Below are positions 45,598 to 59,007 of a stretch of DNA of 64,000 bases, piece by piece. Source of the DNA: Burkholderia sp. BCC1644 (lineage in GTDB: Bacteria > Pseudomonadota > Gammaproteobacteria > Burkholderiales > Burkholderiaceae). The notes beneath the pieces are model-generated. The model had not been told where the DNA came from, searched no databases, and worked only from the letters and a program-made list of their open reading frames with translations. Position 1 is the stretch's first letter. The number at the start of each line of letters is the position of its first letter. The stretch spans positions 62,001-126,000 of the forward strand of contig NZ_CADFEI010000023.1 of assembly GCF_902833225.1 (NCBI RefSeq), given 5' to 3'. The position numbers and the translations under genes were made by a program.

Positions 45598-46068
45598 TTA
45601 GAAACGGAAATGCGAGAACGCGCGGTTGGCTTCTGCCATGCGGTGAACTTCGTCGCGCTTCTTCATCGCGCCGCCACGGCCTTCGGCCGCTTCGGAGAGT
45701 TCACCTGCCAGGCGCAGGGCCATCGACTTCTCGCTACGCTTCTTCGCAGCCTCACGCAGCCAGCGCATCGCCAATGCCATACGACGCGACGGGCGCACTT
45801 CGACCGGAACTTGATAGTTGGCACCACCAACGCGGCGGCTCTTCACTTCGACCACCGGCTTCACGTTGTTGAGCGCAACCGTGAACACTTCCAGCGGGTC
45901 CTTGCCACCCTTGGTCTGGATTTGTTCGAATGCGCCATAAACGATGCGCTCTGCGACCGACTTCTTGCCGGACAGCATCAGCATGTTCATGAACTTGGCA
46001 ACATCAACGTTACCGAACTTCGGATCCGGCAACACTTCCCGCTTGGGGACTTCGCGACGACGCGGCAT
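45598..46068 (-). CDS. rpsG: 30S ribosomal protein S7
   Basis: A 156-aa primary 16S binder of the head; in E. coli it represses its operon at the rpsL-rpsG junction. MPRRREVPKREVLPDPKFGN and SRRVGGANYQVPVEVRPSRR are conserved. The 172-bp spacer to rpsL holds a GGAGCTGG/CCAGCTCC hairpin. Ends EANRAFSHFRF. Confidence 0.98.
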   Translation of the reverse strand: MPRRREVPKREVLPDPKFGNVDVAKFMNMLMLSGKKSVAERIVYGAFEQIQTKGGKDPLEVFTVALNNVKPVVEVKSRRVGGANYQVPVEVRPSRRMALAMRWLREAAKKRSEKSMALRLAGELSEAAEGRGGAMKKRDEVHRMAEANRAFSHFRF

Positions 46069-46092
46069 GATTCTTCCTTTACTTGTTCAGTT

Positions 46093-46110
46093 GGAGCTGG
46101 TTCCAGCTCC
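46093..46110 (-). other. Hairpin upstream of rpsG
   Basis: GGAGCTGG-tt-CCAGCTCC lies 25 bp before the rpsG start in the rpsL-rpsG spacer. By position it could be part of an S7-binding control region, as in the E. coli str operon; sequence similarity to that site is not evident. Confidence 0.4.
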
Positions 46111-46240
46111 GCGGCCACCAACAAACCCGATCACATCTTTACGACTAACCAGCTTGGCCGGGTGACCACTTACTCGACAGCACCGGCAATCCGGCACTCC
46201 CGCCTTGACCGCCCTGCGGCGATCCCTGATCAAAAACTGC

Positions 46241-46621
46241 TTACTTGGCAGCCTTTGCACGCTTCGCGCCGTACTTCGAGCGCGCTTGCTTACGGTCCTT
46301 GACGCCCTGGGTATCCAGCGAGCCGCGAACCATGTGGTAACGCACACCCGGCAAGTCCTTCACACGGCCGCCGCGGATCAGCACAACCGAGTGTTCCTGC
46401 AGGTTGTGGCCTTCACCGCCGATGTACGAAATCACTTCGAAGCCGTTCGTCAGACGAACCTTGGCGACCTTACGGAGTGCCGAGTTCGGCTTCTTCGGCG
46501 TCGTCGTGTACACACGGGTGCACACGCCGCGACGCTGGGGGCAGTCCTGCAGGGCCGGGCTCTTGCTCTTCGTCGTTTCCGACTGACGGCCTTTGCGAAC
46601 CAGTTGGTTGATGGTTGGCAT
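46241..46621 (-). CDS. rpsL: 30S ribosomal protein S12
   Basis: A 126-aa decoding-centre protein. [20 protein letters not shown] contains the lysine equivalent to K43 and [13 protein letters not shown] the K88 equivalent; both are wild type, so no classical streptomycin-resistance change is present. It is first in the str group, with its promoter at 46760-46789. Confidence 0.98.
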
Positions 46622-46759
46622 TGTTTATTCCTGAAATTGAACAAAATCTGCGCATCGATTTCGGGCAAAGCGAGAATCGGCGCACAGTTGACTTCCGAAC
46701 CGGCGAATCGGGCGCGCGCTTTCGAACGCAACACGGCCCACCGAATACCGGAACCCAGC

Positions 46760-46789
46760 ATCATATTCCGGAAATACCAACTAAGTCAA
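46760..46789 (-). promoter_or_regulatory. Sigma-70 promoter of the str operon
   Basis: TTGACT (46789-46784) and TATGAT (46765-46760) on the minus strand are separated by 18 bp. Transcription would begin near 46753, giving a leader of about 130 nt before rpsL. It lies just past the recQ stop. Confidence 0.82.
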
Positions 46790-46848
46790 CGGCTTGCGTG
46801 ATTTGCCGGTCGATCGCGTGGTTTACAGGAAGGGTCGGAACACCTGTG

Positions 46849-48696
46849 TCAGGCCGATTCAACGACGTCGATGATCTCGTCGCCGAAACGTTCGAGCTTG
46901 CGCACGCCCATGCCGGGGATGTGGCGCAGGTCGTCGATCGACTCCGGCGCGTTGCGCGCGATTTCCGCGAGCGTCGCGTCGTGGAAGATCACGTAGGCCG
47001 GCACGCCGTCGGTCTTGGCGGTTTCCGCGCGCCACGCACGCAATGCGTCCCACCGCGCGCGCTCGCGCGTGCCCATGCCGGCCGTCGGATCGACTCGCGT
47101 GCCGCTGCGGCTCGACGACTGGCGCGTGCGTTGCGGCTTCACGTAGCGGCGCAGCGTGACCTTCTCCTCGTTCTTCAGCACGGGCTTCGCAGCCTCGGTC
47201 AGCACCAGCGCGCCGAAGCCGCCATGATCGACCGCCAGATAGCCGTACGCGACGAGCTGCCGGAAAATCGCGCGCCATTCGGGCTCGGACAGCGATGCGC
47301 CGATCCCGAACGTCGTGAGCTGGTCATGGCCGCGCTGCAGCACCTTCTCGGTGCGCCCGCCGCGCAGGATCTCGATCAGGTGGCTCGAGCCGAAATTGAA
47401 GCCGCTCGCGCGCTGCGCGCGGAACACGCAAGACAGCGCCATCTGCGCCTCGCGCGTCGCATCCCACGATGCGGGCGGCTCGAGGCACGTATCGCAGTTG
47501 CCGCACGGCTGGCTCTCCTCGCCGAAGTAGTTCAGCAGCCGCACGCGGCGGCACGAGATCGTCTCGCACAGTCCGAGCAGCGCATCGAGCTTCGACGTCT
47601 GCACGCGCTTGTGTGCGTCGTCCGCATCGGACTCGTCGATCATCTTGCGCTGCTGGACGACATCGCCGAGGCCGTACGCCATCCATGCGTTCGCAGGCAT
47701 CCCGTCGCGGCCCGCGCGGCCCGTTTCCTGGTAGTAGCCTTCGACGCTCTTCGGCAGATCCAGGTGCGCGACGAAGCGCACGTCGGGTTTGTCGATACCC
47801 ATGCCGAACGCGATCGTCGCGCACATCACGATGCCCTCTTCGCGCTGGAACATTTCCTGGTGCTTCTGCCGCACCTCGAACTCCATCCCGGCGTGATACG
47901 GCAGCGCGCGCACGCCCTGCGCCTTCAGCCACTCGGCCGTTTCCTCGACCTTGCGGCGCGACAGGCAATAGACGACGCCGGCGTCCGTCGTGCCGTCGGT
48001 ATTCGTGTGTTCGGCGCGGATGAAGTCGAGCAGCTGCGAGCGCGCGTTGTCCTTCTCGACGATCCGGTAGCGGATGTTCGGGCGGTCGAAGCTCGACACG
48101 AACACGCGCGCGTCGTCGAGCGCGAGACGATGGATGATCTCGTCGCGCGTGATCGCGTCGGCCGTGGCCGTCAGCGCGATGCGCGGCACCGCCGGGAAAC
48201 GCTCGTGCAGTACCGACAGCTGGATGTATTCCGGACGGAAATCGTGCCCCCATTGCGACACGCAGTGCGCTTCGTCGATCGCGAACAGGCCGATCTTCGC
48301 GCGCTCGAGCAGGTCGAGGAAGCGCCCGGTCATCAGCCGCTCCGGCGCGACGTACAGCAGGTCGATCTCGCCTTCGCGCAGCGCGCGCTCGATGGCCGCG
48401 GCCTCGGCGCCCGACAGCGTCGAATTCAGATACGCCGCGCGTACGCCCACTTCTCTCAGTGCGGCGACCTGGTCCTGCATCAGCGCGATCAGCGGCGACA
48501 CGACGATGCCGGCACCCTGCCCGGCCTCGCGACGCAGCAGCGCGGGAATCTGGTAGCACAGCGACTTGCCGCCGCCCGTCGGCATCAACACGAGACAATC
48601 GCCGCCGCCGGCGACGTGCTCGACGATCTCGCCCTGCTGGCCGCGAAAGGCGGGATAACCAAATACTTCGTCGAGAATTTCGAGGGCGCGGGACAT
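46849..48696 (-). CDS. recQ: ATP-dependent DNA helicase RecQ
   Basis: A 615-aa 3'-5' helicase for recombination and fork repair. Walker A PTGGGKSLCYQ is near 39-49 and DEAHCVSQWGHDF near 141-153. The zinc site has CETISCRR followed by CGNCDTC. A winged-helix RQC domain leads to an HRDC domain at the C-terminus (RARWDALRAWRAETAK; RHIPGMGVRKLERFG). ATG 48696 is preferred over an in-frame TTG at 48708; neither has a good ribosome binding site. It sits between rpoC and rpsL without a visible terminator of its own. Confidence 0.95.
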   Translation of the reverse strand: MSRALEILDEVFGYPAFRGQQGEIVEHVAGGGDCLVLMPTGGGKSLCYQIPALLRREAGQGAGIVVSPLIALMQDQVAALREVGVRAAYLNSTLSGAEAAAIERALREGEIDLLYVAPERLMTGRFLDLLERAKIGLFAIDEAHCVSQWGHDFRPEYIQLSVLHERFPAVPRIALTATADAITRDEIIHRLALDDARVFVSSFDRPNIRYRIVEKDNARSQLLDFIRAEHTNTDGTTDAGVVYCLSRRKVEETAEWLKAQGVRALPYHAGMEFEVRQKHQEMFQREEGIVMCATIAFGMGIDKPDVRFVAHLDLPKSVEGYYQETGRAGRDGMPANAWMAYGLGDVVQQRKMIDESDADDAHKRVQTSKLDALLGLCETISCRRVRLLNYFGEESQPCGNCDTCLEPPASWDATREAQMALSCVFRAQRASGFNFGSSHLIEILRGGRTEKVLQRGHDQLTTFGIGASLSEPEWRAIFRQLVAYGYLAVDHGGFGALVLTEAAKPVLKNEEKVTLRRYVKPQRTRQSSSRSGTRVDPTAGMGTRERARWDALRAWRAETAKTDGVPAYVIFHDATLAEIARNAPESIDDLRHIPGMGVRKLERFGDEIIDVVESA

Positions 48697-49007
48697 GAAT
48701 GAGAACAAGGACGGCTAAACGATGACCGCAATTTTAACAACCCGCTCACGCAACGCGTGGCGAATCGTGCGGTTTTGGCCGATCGGCCAGGGTTCGTTCG
48801 CGTGCATGACGGGCCTGCCACGATCGCGCCGCAGGTGATTGCGATGCTTCGGCGGCGCTTGCAGTCAGGCCGCACATCGCTCGCAAGCAAGCTCGGCCGG
48901 CGCCGGCGCGTCATGCGCGCGAACGACAGATGAAAAAAAACCGCCCGGCAGAACCGGGCGGTTTCGGTGACAGCGTGGTGAGGCAAGGCGGCTCGCGCCG
49001 CCCGCGC
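48697..49007 (-). other. Spacer between rpoC and recQ
   Basis: 311 bp without a credible gene. It holds the rpoC terminator at 48933-48963. Between 48700 and 48930 I see no ORF and no convincing promoter for recQ, though one is expected here. Confidence 0.5.
48933..48963 (-). terminator. Terminator of the rpoBC operon
   Basis: AAACCGCCCGG and CCGGGCGGTTT form a perfect 11-bp stem with a 4-5 nt loop. On the minus strand it is followed by a run of eight T. It lies 44 bp past the rpoC stop. Confidence 0.95.
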
Positions 49008-52000
49008 TTACTCGGCTGCCGGGTGCTGTTGCGGCTCTTCCGCGGCAGGCGCGCTCGGCGTGCCGAAGTCGAATGCCTCTTCCGCTGCGATCTGGTCGAA
49101 ACGCTCGCGATCCGACGATTCCTTCGCCTTGCGTGCCTTGTGGAACGCGAGACCCGTACCGGCCGGAATCAGGCGGCCGACGATCACGTTTTCCTTCAGG
49201 CCACGCAGATCGTCGCGCTTGCCCATGATCGCCGCTTCGGTCAGCACGCGGGTCGTTTCCTGGAACGATGCCGCGGAGATGAACGAGTCGGTCGACAGCG
49301 ATGCCTTCGTGATACCGAGCAGCACGTTGTCGTACGAAGCCGGACGCTTGTCCTCGGCGATCATGCGATCGTTCTCGTCCAGCATGTCGGAACGCTCGAC
49401 CTGTTCGCCCGGGATGAAGCGCGTATCACCGTTGTCGGTGATCTGCACACGACGCAGCATCTGGCGAACGATCACCTCGATGTGCTTGTCGTTGATCTTC
49501 ACGCCCTGCAGACGATACACGTCCTGCACTTCGTCGACGATGTAGCGCGACAGCGCCTCGATACCCTGCAGACGCAGGATGTCGTGCGGATCGGCCGGAC
49601 CGTCCACGATCATTTCGCCCTTGTTGACGACCTGTGCATCGTGAACCAGAACCTGCTTTTCCTTCGCGATCAGGAACTCGTGCTGGTTGCCCTCGAGATC
49701 CGTGATGACGAGACGCTGCTTGCCCTTCGTGTCCTTACCGAACGACGTCGTACCGGTGACTTCCGCGAGAATGCCGGCATCCTTCGGCGAACGCGCTTCG
49801 AACAGTTCCGCCACCCGCGGCAGACCGCCGGTAATGTCACGCGTCTTCTGCGCTTCGGTCGGGATACGTGCGAGCACTTCACCGACCTGCACCTGCTGGC
49901 CATCCTTCACGGTGATCAGTGCGCCGACCTGGAAGCCGATCTGCACTGCGTGCTCCGTGCCCGGAATCTTCACTTCTTCGCCGTTCGCGTCGAGCAGCTT
50001 CACCTGCGGACGCACGCTCTTCGAAGCCTGCGAACCGCGACGCTTCACGTCGATCACGACCAGCGTCGACAGGCCGGTCACGTCGTCGATCTGCTTCGCG
50101 ACGGTCACGCCTTCCTCGACGTTCTCGAACTTCACCGTACCACCGTACTCGGTGATGATCGGACGCGTCAGCGGATCCCACGTGGCGAGCTGCGTGCCTG
50201 CCTTGATCGTCACGCCGTCGAGCTGCAGCAGCGTCGCGCCGTACGGCACTTTGTGACGCTCGCGCTCGCGACCGAAGTCGTCGGTGATCATCGCTTCGCC
50301 CGAACGGGAAATGACGATCTGCTCGCCCTTCGCGTTCGTGACGTAGCGCATCGTCGCCGTGAAGCGCACGATACCGTTGCTCTTCGCTTCGACCGACGAA
50401 GCCACTGCCGCACGCGATGCCGCACCACCGATGTGGAACGTACGCATCGTCAGCTGCGTGCCCGGTTCACCGATCGACTGTGCCGCGATCACGCCGACTG
50501 CTTCGCCGACGTTCACGAGCGAGCCGCGGCCGAGGTCACGGCCGTAGCAGGCAGCGCACAGGCCGTAACGCGTTTCGCAGGTCAGCGGCGTGCGCACGCG
50601 CACTTCGTCGATGCCGAGGCGTTCGATTTCCTCGACCGCCGTTTCGTCGAGCAGCATGCCCGATTCGTACACCGTTTCCTGCGTTTCCGGGTTGACGACG
50701 TCCGCGACCGCGACGCGGCCGAGGATACGGTCGCGCAGCGCTTCGACGACTTCACCGCCTTCGACCAGCGCCTTCATCGCGACGCCGTTCGACGTGCCGC
50801 AATCGTCTTCCACCACGACCAGATCCTGCGTGACGTCGACGAGACGACGCGTCAGGTAACCCGAGTTCGCGGTCTTCAGTGCCGTATCAGCCAGACCCTT
50901 ACGTGCACCGTGGGTCGAGATGAAGTACTGCAACACGTTCAGACCTTCGCGGAAGTTCGCGGTAATCGGCGTCTCGATAATCGAGCCGTCCGGCTTCGCC
51001 ATCAGGCCTCGCATACCGGCCAGCTGACGAATCTGAACCGCCGAACCCCGGGCGCCCGAGTCGGCCATCATGTAGATCGAGTTGAACGATTCCTGGCGCG
51101 TTTCCTTGCCGTCGCGGTCCGTCACCGGCTCCGTCGACAGCTGCTCCATCATCGCCTTGCCGACCGCTTCCGACGTTGCCGACCAGATGTCGACCACGTT
51201 GTTGTAGCGTTCCTGCGCGGTGACGAGACCCGACATGTACTGACGGTCGTACTCCTTCACCTTCTTCGCGGCGTCGCCGACGATCGTTTCCTTCTGCGGC
51301 GGCACGAGCATGTCGTCCACGCAGATCGAAATGCCGGCACGCGTCGCAAGACGGAAACCCGACTGCATCAGCTGGTCGGCGAACACCACCGTCGCGCGCA
51401 GACCGCACTTGCGGAATGCCGTGTTGATCAGGCGCGAGATTTCCTTCTTCTTCAGCGGCTTGTTCAGCACCGAGAACGGCAGGCCGTGCGGCAGGATCTC
51501 CGACAGGATCGCGCGGCCGACGGTCGTTGCGTACAGCGAGATCTTCGGCACGAATTCCGGCGCGCCTTCCGACGTGTCTTCGTTGCGGACCATTTCGGTG
51601 ATCCGCACGTTGACGCGCGATGCGAGCTCGACTTCCTTGTTCTCGTACGCGCGGATCGCTTCCGACACGCCCGTGAACGACAGGCCTTCGCCCTTGCCGT
51701 TGATCGCTTCGCGGGTCGCGTAGTACAGACCCAGCACGATATCCTGCGACGGCACGATCGACGGATCGCCGTTGGCCGGGAACAGCACGTTGTTCGACGC
51801 CAGCATCAGCGTACGCGCTTCCATCTGCGCTTCGAGCGACAGCGGCACGTGAACGGCCATCTGGTCACCGTCGAAGTCGGCGTTGAACGCCGCGCAGACG
51901 AGCGGGTGCAGCTGGATTGCCTTGCCTTCGATCAGCACCGGCTCGAACGCCTGGATACCGAGACGGTGCAGCGTCGGCGCACGGTTCAGCATCACCGGGT

Positions 52001-53255
52001 GCTCGCGGATCACCTCTTCGAGGATGTCCCACACCACCGGCGTCTGGTTCTCGACTTCCTTCTTCGCAGCCTTGATGGTCGTCGCGACGCCCATCACTTC
52101 CAGCTTGTTGAAGATGAACGGCTTGAACAGCTCGAGCGCCATCAGCTTCGGCAGACCGCACTGGTGCAGCTTCAGCGTCGGGCCGACCACGATGACCGAA
52201 CGGCCCGAGTAGTCGACGCGCTTGCCCAGCAGGTTCTGACGGAAACGACCGCCCTTGCCCTTGATCATGTCGGCGAGCGACTTCAGCGGACGCTTGTTCG
52301 CGCCCGTCATCGCCTTGCCGCGACGACCGTTGTCGAGCAGCGAGTCGACGGCTTCCTGCAGCATCCGCTTTTCGTTGCGGACGATGATTTCAGGCGCCTT
52401 CAGCTCGAGCAGACGCTTCAACCGGTTGTTACGGTTGATCACGCGGCGATACAGGTCGTTCAGGTCCGACGTCGCGAAACGGCCGCCGTCCAGCGGCACG
52501 AGCGGACGCAGTTCCGGCGGCAGCACCGGCAGCACTTCGAGGATCATCCACTCGGGCTTGATGCCCGAGCGCTGGAATGCCTCGAGGACCTTCAGGCGCT
52601 TCGCGTACTTCTTGATCTTCGCTTCCGAGCCGGTGTTCTTCAGCTCGGTGCGCAGCGTCTCGACCTGCTCGTCGATGTTGATCGCGCGCAGCAGTTCACG
52701 CACGCCTTCCGCGCCCATCTCGGCACGGAATTCGTCGCCGTATTCCTCGACCTTGTTGTAGTAATCCTCTTCGGTCATGATCTGCCGCGCCTTCAGCGGC
52801 GTCATGCCCGGTTCGATCACCACATAGGCTTCGAAGTACAGCACGCGTTCGATGTCGCGCAGCGTCATGTCGAGCACCATGCCCAGACGCGACGGCAGCG
52901 ACTTCAGGAACCAGATGTGCGCGACCGGCGAGGCCAGTTCGATGTGGCCCATCCGTTCGCGACGCACCTTCGCCAGCGTCACTTCGACGCCGCACTTCTC
53001 GCAGATCACGCCGCGGTGCTTCAGACGCTTGTACTTGCCGCACAGGCACTCGTAGTCCTTGATCGGCCCGAAGATCTTCGCGCAGAAGAGACCATCGCGT
53101 TCCGGCTTGAACGTACGGTAGTTGATGGTCTCCGGCTTCTTCACTTCGCCGAACGACCACGAACGGATCTTGTCAGGCGAAGCCAGACCGATCTTGATCG
53201 CGTCGAAAACTTCTTCCTGTTGGACTTGCTTGAATAGATCGAGCAGAGCTTTCAT
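49008..53255 (-). CDS. rpoC: RNA polymerase beta' subunit
   Basis: A 1415-aa catalytic subunit. The N-terminal zinc site is CLCGKYKRLKHRGVICEKCG. The active-site Mg loop NADFDGDQMAVH lies near residue 460. The second zinc site is CETRYGLCAACYGRD. Length is close to the 1407-aa E. coli protein. It begins 21 bp after rpoB, so the two are made together. The C-terminal about 20 residues are Ala/Glu/Pro-rich. Confidence 0.99.
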   Translation of the reverse strand: MKALLDLFKQVQQEEVFDAIKIGLASPDKIRSWSFGEVKKPETINYRTFKPERDGLFCAKIFGPIKDYECLCGKYKRLKHRGVICEKCGVEVTLAKVRRERMGHIELASPVAHIWFLKSLPSRLGMVLDMTLRDIERVLYFEAYVVIEPGMTPLKARQIMTEEDYYNKVEEYGDEFRAEMGAEGVRELLRAINIDEQVETLRTELKNTGSEAKIKKYAKRLKVLEAFQRSGIKPEWMILEVLPVLPPELRPLVPLDGGRFATSDLNDLYRRVINRNNRLKRLLELKAPEIIVRNEKRMLQEAVDSLLDNGRRGKAMTGANKRPLKSLADMIKGKGGRFRQNLLGKRVDYSGRSVIVVGPTLKLHQCGLPKLMALELFKPFIFNKLEVMGVATTIKAAKKEVENQTPVVWDILEEVIREHPVMLNRAPTLHRLGIQAFEPVLIEGKAIQLHPLVCAAFNADFDGDQMAVHVPLSLEAQMEARTLMLASNNVLFPANGDPSIVPSQDIVLGLYYATREAINGKGEGLSFTGVSEAIRAYENKEVELASRVNVRITEMVRNEDTSEGAPEFVPKISLYATTVGRAILSEILPHGLPFSVLNKPLKKKEISRLINTAFRKCGLRATVVFADQLMQSGFRLATRAGISICVDDMLVPPQKETIVGDAAKKVKEYDRQYMSGLVTAQERYNNVVDIWSATSEAVGKAMMEQLSTEPVTDRDGKETRQESFNSIYMMADSGARGSAVQIRQLAGMRGLMAKPDGSIIETPITANFREGLNVLQYFISTHGARKGLADTALKTANSGYLTRRLVDVTQDLVVVEDDCGTSNGVAMKALVEGGEVVEALRDRILGRVAVADVVNPETQETVYESGMLLDETAVEEIERLGIDEVRVRTPLTCETRYGLCAACYGRDLGRGSLVNVGEAVGVIAAQSIGEPGTQLTMRTFHIGGAASRAAVASSVEAKSNGIVRFTATMRYVTNAKGEQIVISRSGEAMITDDFGRERERHKVPYGATLLQLDGVTIKAGTQLATWDPLTRPIITEYGGTVKFENVEEGVTVAKQIDDVTGLSTLVVIDVKRRGSQASKSVRPQVKLLDANGEEVKIPGTEHAVQIGFQVGALITVKDGQQVQVGEVLARIPTEAQKTRDITGGLPRVAELFEARSPKDAGILAEVTGTTSFGKDTKGKQRLVITDLEGNQHEFLIAKEKQVLVHDAQVVNKGEMIVDGPADPHDILRLQGIEALSRYIVDEVQDVYRLQGVKINDKHIEVIVRQMLRRVQITDNGDTRFIPGEQVERSDMLDENDRMIAEDKRPASYDNVLLGITKASLSTDSFISAASFQETTRVLTEAAIMGKRDDLRGLKENVIVGRLIPAGTGLAFHKARKAKESSDRERFDQIAAEEAFDFGTPSAPAAEEPQQHPAAE

Positions 53256-53276
53256 TGCTTTCTCTCCGTAGTCCGA

Positions 53277-57383
<4,107 letters not shown>

Positions 57384-57601
57384 ACGATCTCCGAATCACG
57401 GCGGGTGCTATCGAGGCGGAATACCTGGACGTTTCAAACCCGAGTGTTCACCGACTGAGACCCGATGGCCGTTGACGGCTTGAACGAGCCGAGAAGCTTG
57501 GTGGTTGGCCGCTACCAACCGCTGGCTGACGGCAGCGGATGCCTGTGTTGCCCGCTACCCGACCAAACTTGCCTTCTGCAGTCGCTTCAGAAGACAAAGA
57601 G

Positions 57602-57643
57602 AACCGCCAATCGTGAGTGACCTTTCACAACGATCAGGCGGTT
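57602..57643 (-). other. Long hairpin in the rplL-rpoB spacer
   Basis: AACCGCC pairs with GGCGGTT at the base, and ATCGT, GTGA with TCAC, ACGAT inside, around a CCTT loop. The interrupted double strand of about 16 bp resembles an RNase III-type processing stem. On the minus strand CTCTTTGTCTT follows, only a weak T run. Confidence 0.55.
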
Positions 57644-57710
57644 TTCTTTGGCCTCTAGGGCCGATTATTCGGGCTCCCGAATGAGTGCCAGAATAACGCT
57701 CCCACAAAGC

Positions 57711-57745
57711 ACAAAAAGGCCGGCGGTGAAAATACCGCCAGCCTT
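57711..57745 (-). terminator. Attenuator-like terminator after rplL
   Basis: AAGGC-c-GGCGGT pairs with ACCGCC-a-GCCTT around a 6-nt loop, followed on the minus strand by TTTTTGTG. It lies about 20 bp past the rplL stop and should stop part of the transcription before rpoB. Confidence 0.75.
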
Positions 57746-57763
57746 CGCACAGCGCGTCGAAAC

Positions 57764-58138
57764 TTACTTGATTTCGACCTTCGCGCCTGCTTCTTCCAGC
57801 TTCTTCTTGGCTTCTTCAGCAGCAGCCTTGGCGACGCCTTCCTTGACGGCCTTCGGTGCACCGTCAACCAGGTCCTTCGCTTCCTTCAGGCCCAGGCCCG
57901 TCAGTTCGCGAACGGCCTTGATGACCGAAACCTTGTTGGCGCCTGCTTCTGCCAGAACGACCGTGAATTCGGTCTGTTCTTCAGCAGCAGCAGCAGCGCC
58001 GCCGCCTGCCGGGCCAGCGACTGCCACTGCAGCTGCCGACACGCCAAACTTCTCTTCGAACGCCTTGACCAGTTCGTTCAGTTCCAGAACGGTCATCCCT
58101 TCGACTGCTGCCAGGATGTCTTCTTTTGCGATTGCCAT
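57764..58138 (-). CDS. rplL: 50S ribosomal protein L7/L12
   Basis: A 124-aa stalk protein, present in several copies per ribosome, that recruits translational GTPases. The N-terminal dimerisation domain (MAIAKEDILAAVEGMTVLEL) and an Ala/Gly-rich hinge (about 37-52) lead to the C-terminal domain with KEAKDLVDGAPKAVKEGV. It lies 63 bp after rplJ. Confidence 0.98.
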   Translation of the reverse strand: MAIAKEDILAAVEGMTVLELNELVKAFEEKFGVSAAAVAVAGPAGGGAAAAAEEQTEFTVVLAEAGANKVSVIKAVRELTGLGLKEAKDLVDGAPKAVKEGVAKAAAEEAKKKLEEAGAKVEIK

Positions 58139-58201
58139 TTGAAATACTCCTAAATTGAATTCGGATACAGCCAGCGATCAATGACGCTGATGCACGCTCG
58201 A

Positions 58202-58699
58202 TTACGCAGCTTCCGCTTGCTTCTTCTCTGCCAGCGCGGCCAGAGCACGCGCGAAGCCCGAAACAGGCGATTGCATAACGAACAGCAGCTTCGAGAGCAG
58301 TTCTTCGCGGCTCGGGATGCTTGCCAGCGCTTGCACGCCAGCCTTGTCCATCACCTTGCCATCGAACGAACCAGCCTTGATGACCAACTTGTCATTGCTC
58401 TTGCTGAAGTCGTTGACGACCTTAGCAGCAGCAATTGCATCTTCCGAGATGCCGTAGATCAGCGGACCAGTCATCTGCTCTGCCAGCGGAGCAAACGGCG
58501 TACCTTCGACGGCGCGACGCGCCAGCGTGTTCTTCAACACGCGCAGGTAAACCTGTTGCTCACGCGCTTTCGCGCGCAGCTTGGTCAGATCGCCAACCGC
58601 AATTCCACGATACTCAGCCAGCACAACGGTCTGGGCCTTCGCGACTTGCGCGGAAACCTCAGCGACGACGGCTTGCTTGTCTTCTCTATTAAGCGGCAC
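58202..58699 (-). CDS. rplJ: 50S ribosomal protein L10 (GTG start)
   Basis: A 165-aa stalk base that holds L12 dimers and represses its own mRNA. PLNREDKQAVVAEVSAQVAK follows the initiator; the C-terminal helix binds L12. The start is GTG (58697-58699), backed by GGAGG 7 bp upstream. The frame's upstream 18 codons lie in the leader and are not family-like. Confidence 0.97.
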   Translation of the reverse strand: MPLNREDKQAVVAEVSAQVAKAQTVVLAEYRGIAVGDLTKLRAKAREQQVYLRVLKNTLARRAVEGTPFAPLAEQMTGPLIYGISEDAIAAAKVVNDFSKSNDKLVIKAGSFDGKVMDKAGVQALASIPSREELLSKLLFVMQSPVSGFARALAALAEKKQAEAA

Positions 58700-59007
58700 G
58701 GTTAGCCTCCAGAAACGATACGTTCGGCGTGGCCGGCATGGCCGAAACCTCACGTACCTCGTTCAACAACGGCGTCCGACCTCGTTAGGAGTATTTCCAC
58801 CTCACGCCGGGAATCGCTTCACGGCCTGCGGCTTCACCACTGCAAAACTTTTTCGGGTTCGCCATCTGCGTTGGCTTGAATTAAGGGATCACCTGACTGC
58901 TGCGCCCCACCAACGGTCTTTGATAACCGGTTGCCCGCCACACTGCACGAACAACCGCCCAAAGCCCATGTAGGCCGCTTCGCGAACGAAGCGGCCCGAA
59001 TACTTGC
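58700..59007 (-). promoter_or_regulatory. rplA-rplJ spacer with likely L10 leader
   Basis: 308 bp without a gene. By position and length it should contain the L10-L12 binding leader that controls rplJL translation; CTCCTAACGAGG near 58780-58795 (minus strand) resembles such leaders, but I could not fold it. It begins with a perfect 10-bp hairpin at 58973-58996. Confidence 0.5.
58973..58996 (-). other. Perfect hairpin after rplA
   Basis: GGCCGCTTCG-cgaa-CGAAGCGGCC, a 10-bp stem with a 4-nt loop, 11 bp past the rplA stop. No T run follows on the minus strand. It may protect the rplKA message from decay or form the base of the L10 leader. Confidence 0.6.

Larger units (their letters stand above)
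57384..57763 (-). promoter_or_regulatory. 380-bp rplL-rpoB control region
   Basis: No gene. In transcription order it holds a terminator-like hairpin (57711-57745), a long interrupted hairpin (57602-57643) and smaller repeats such as GGTTGG/CCAACC near 57500. In E. coli the same spacer has an attenuator and an RNase III site that set the RpoBC:L12 ratio; a similar role is inferred by position. Confidence 0.6.

Noticed and set aside
46241..46621. Streptomycin-resistance mutation in rpsL
   Set aside because: Both classical lysine positions are wild type.
48930..53237. A 1435-codon open frame on the plus strand opposite rpoC
   Set aside because: It is a codon-bias shadow of rpoC: translation is His/Arg/Asp-rich without domains, and rpoC on the other strand has every catalytic motif.
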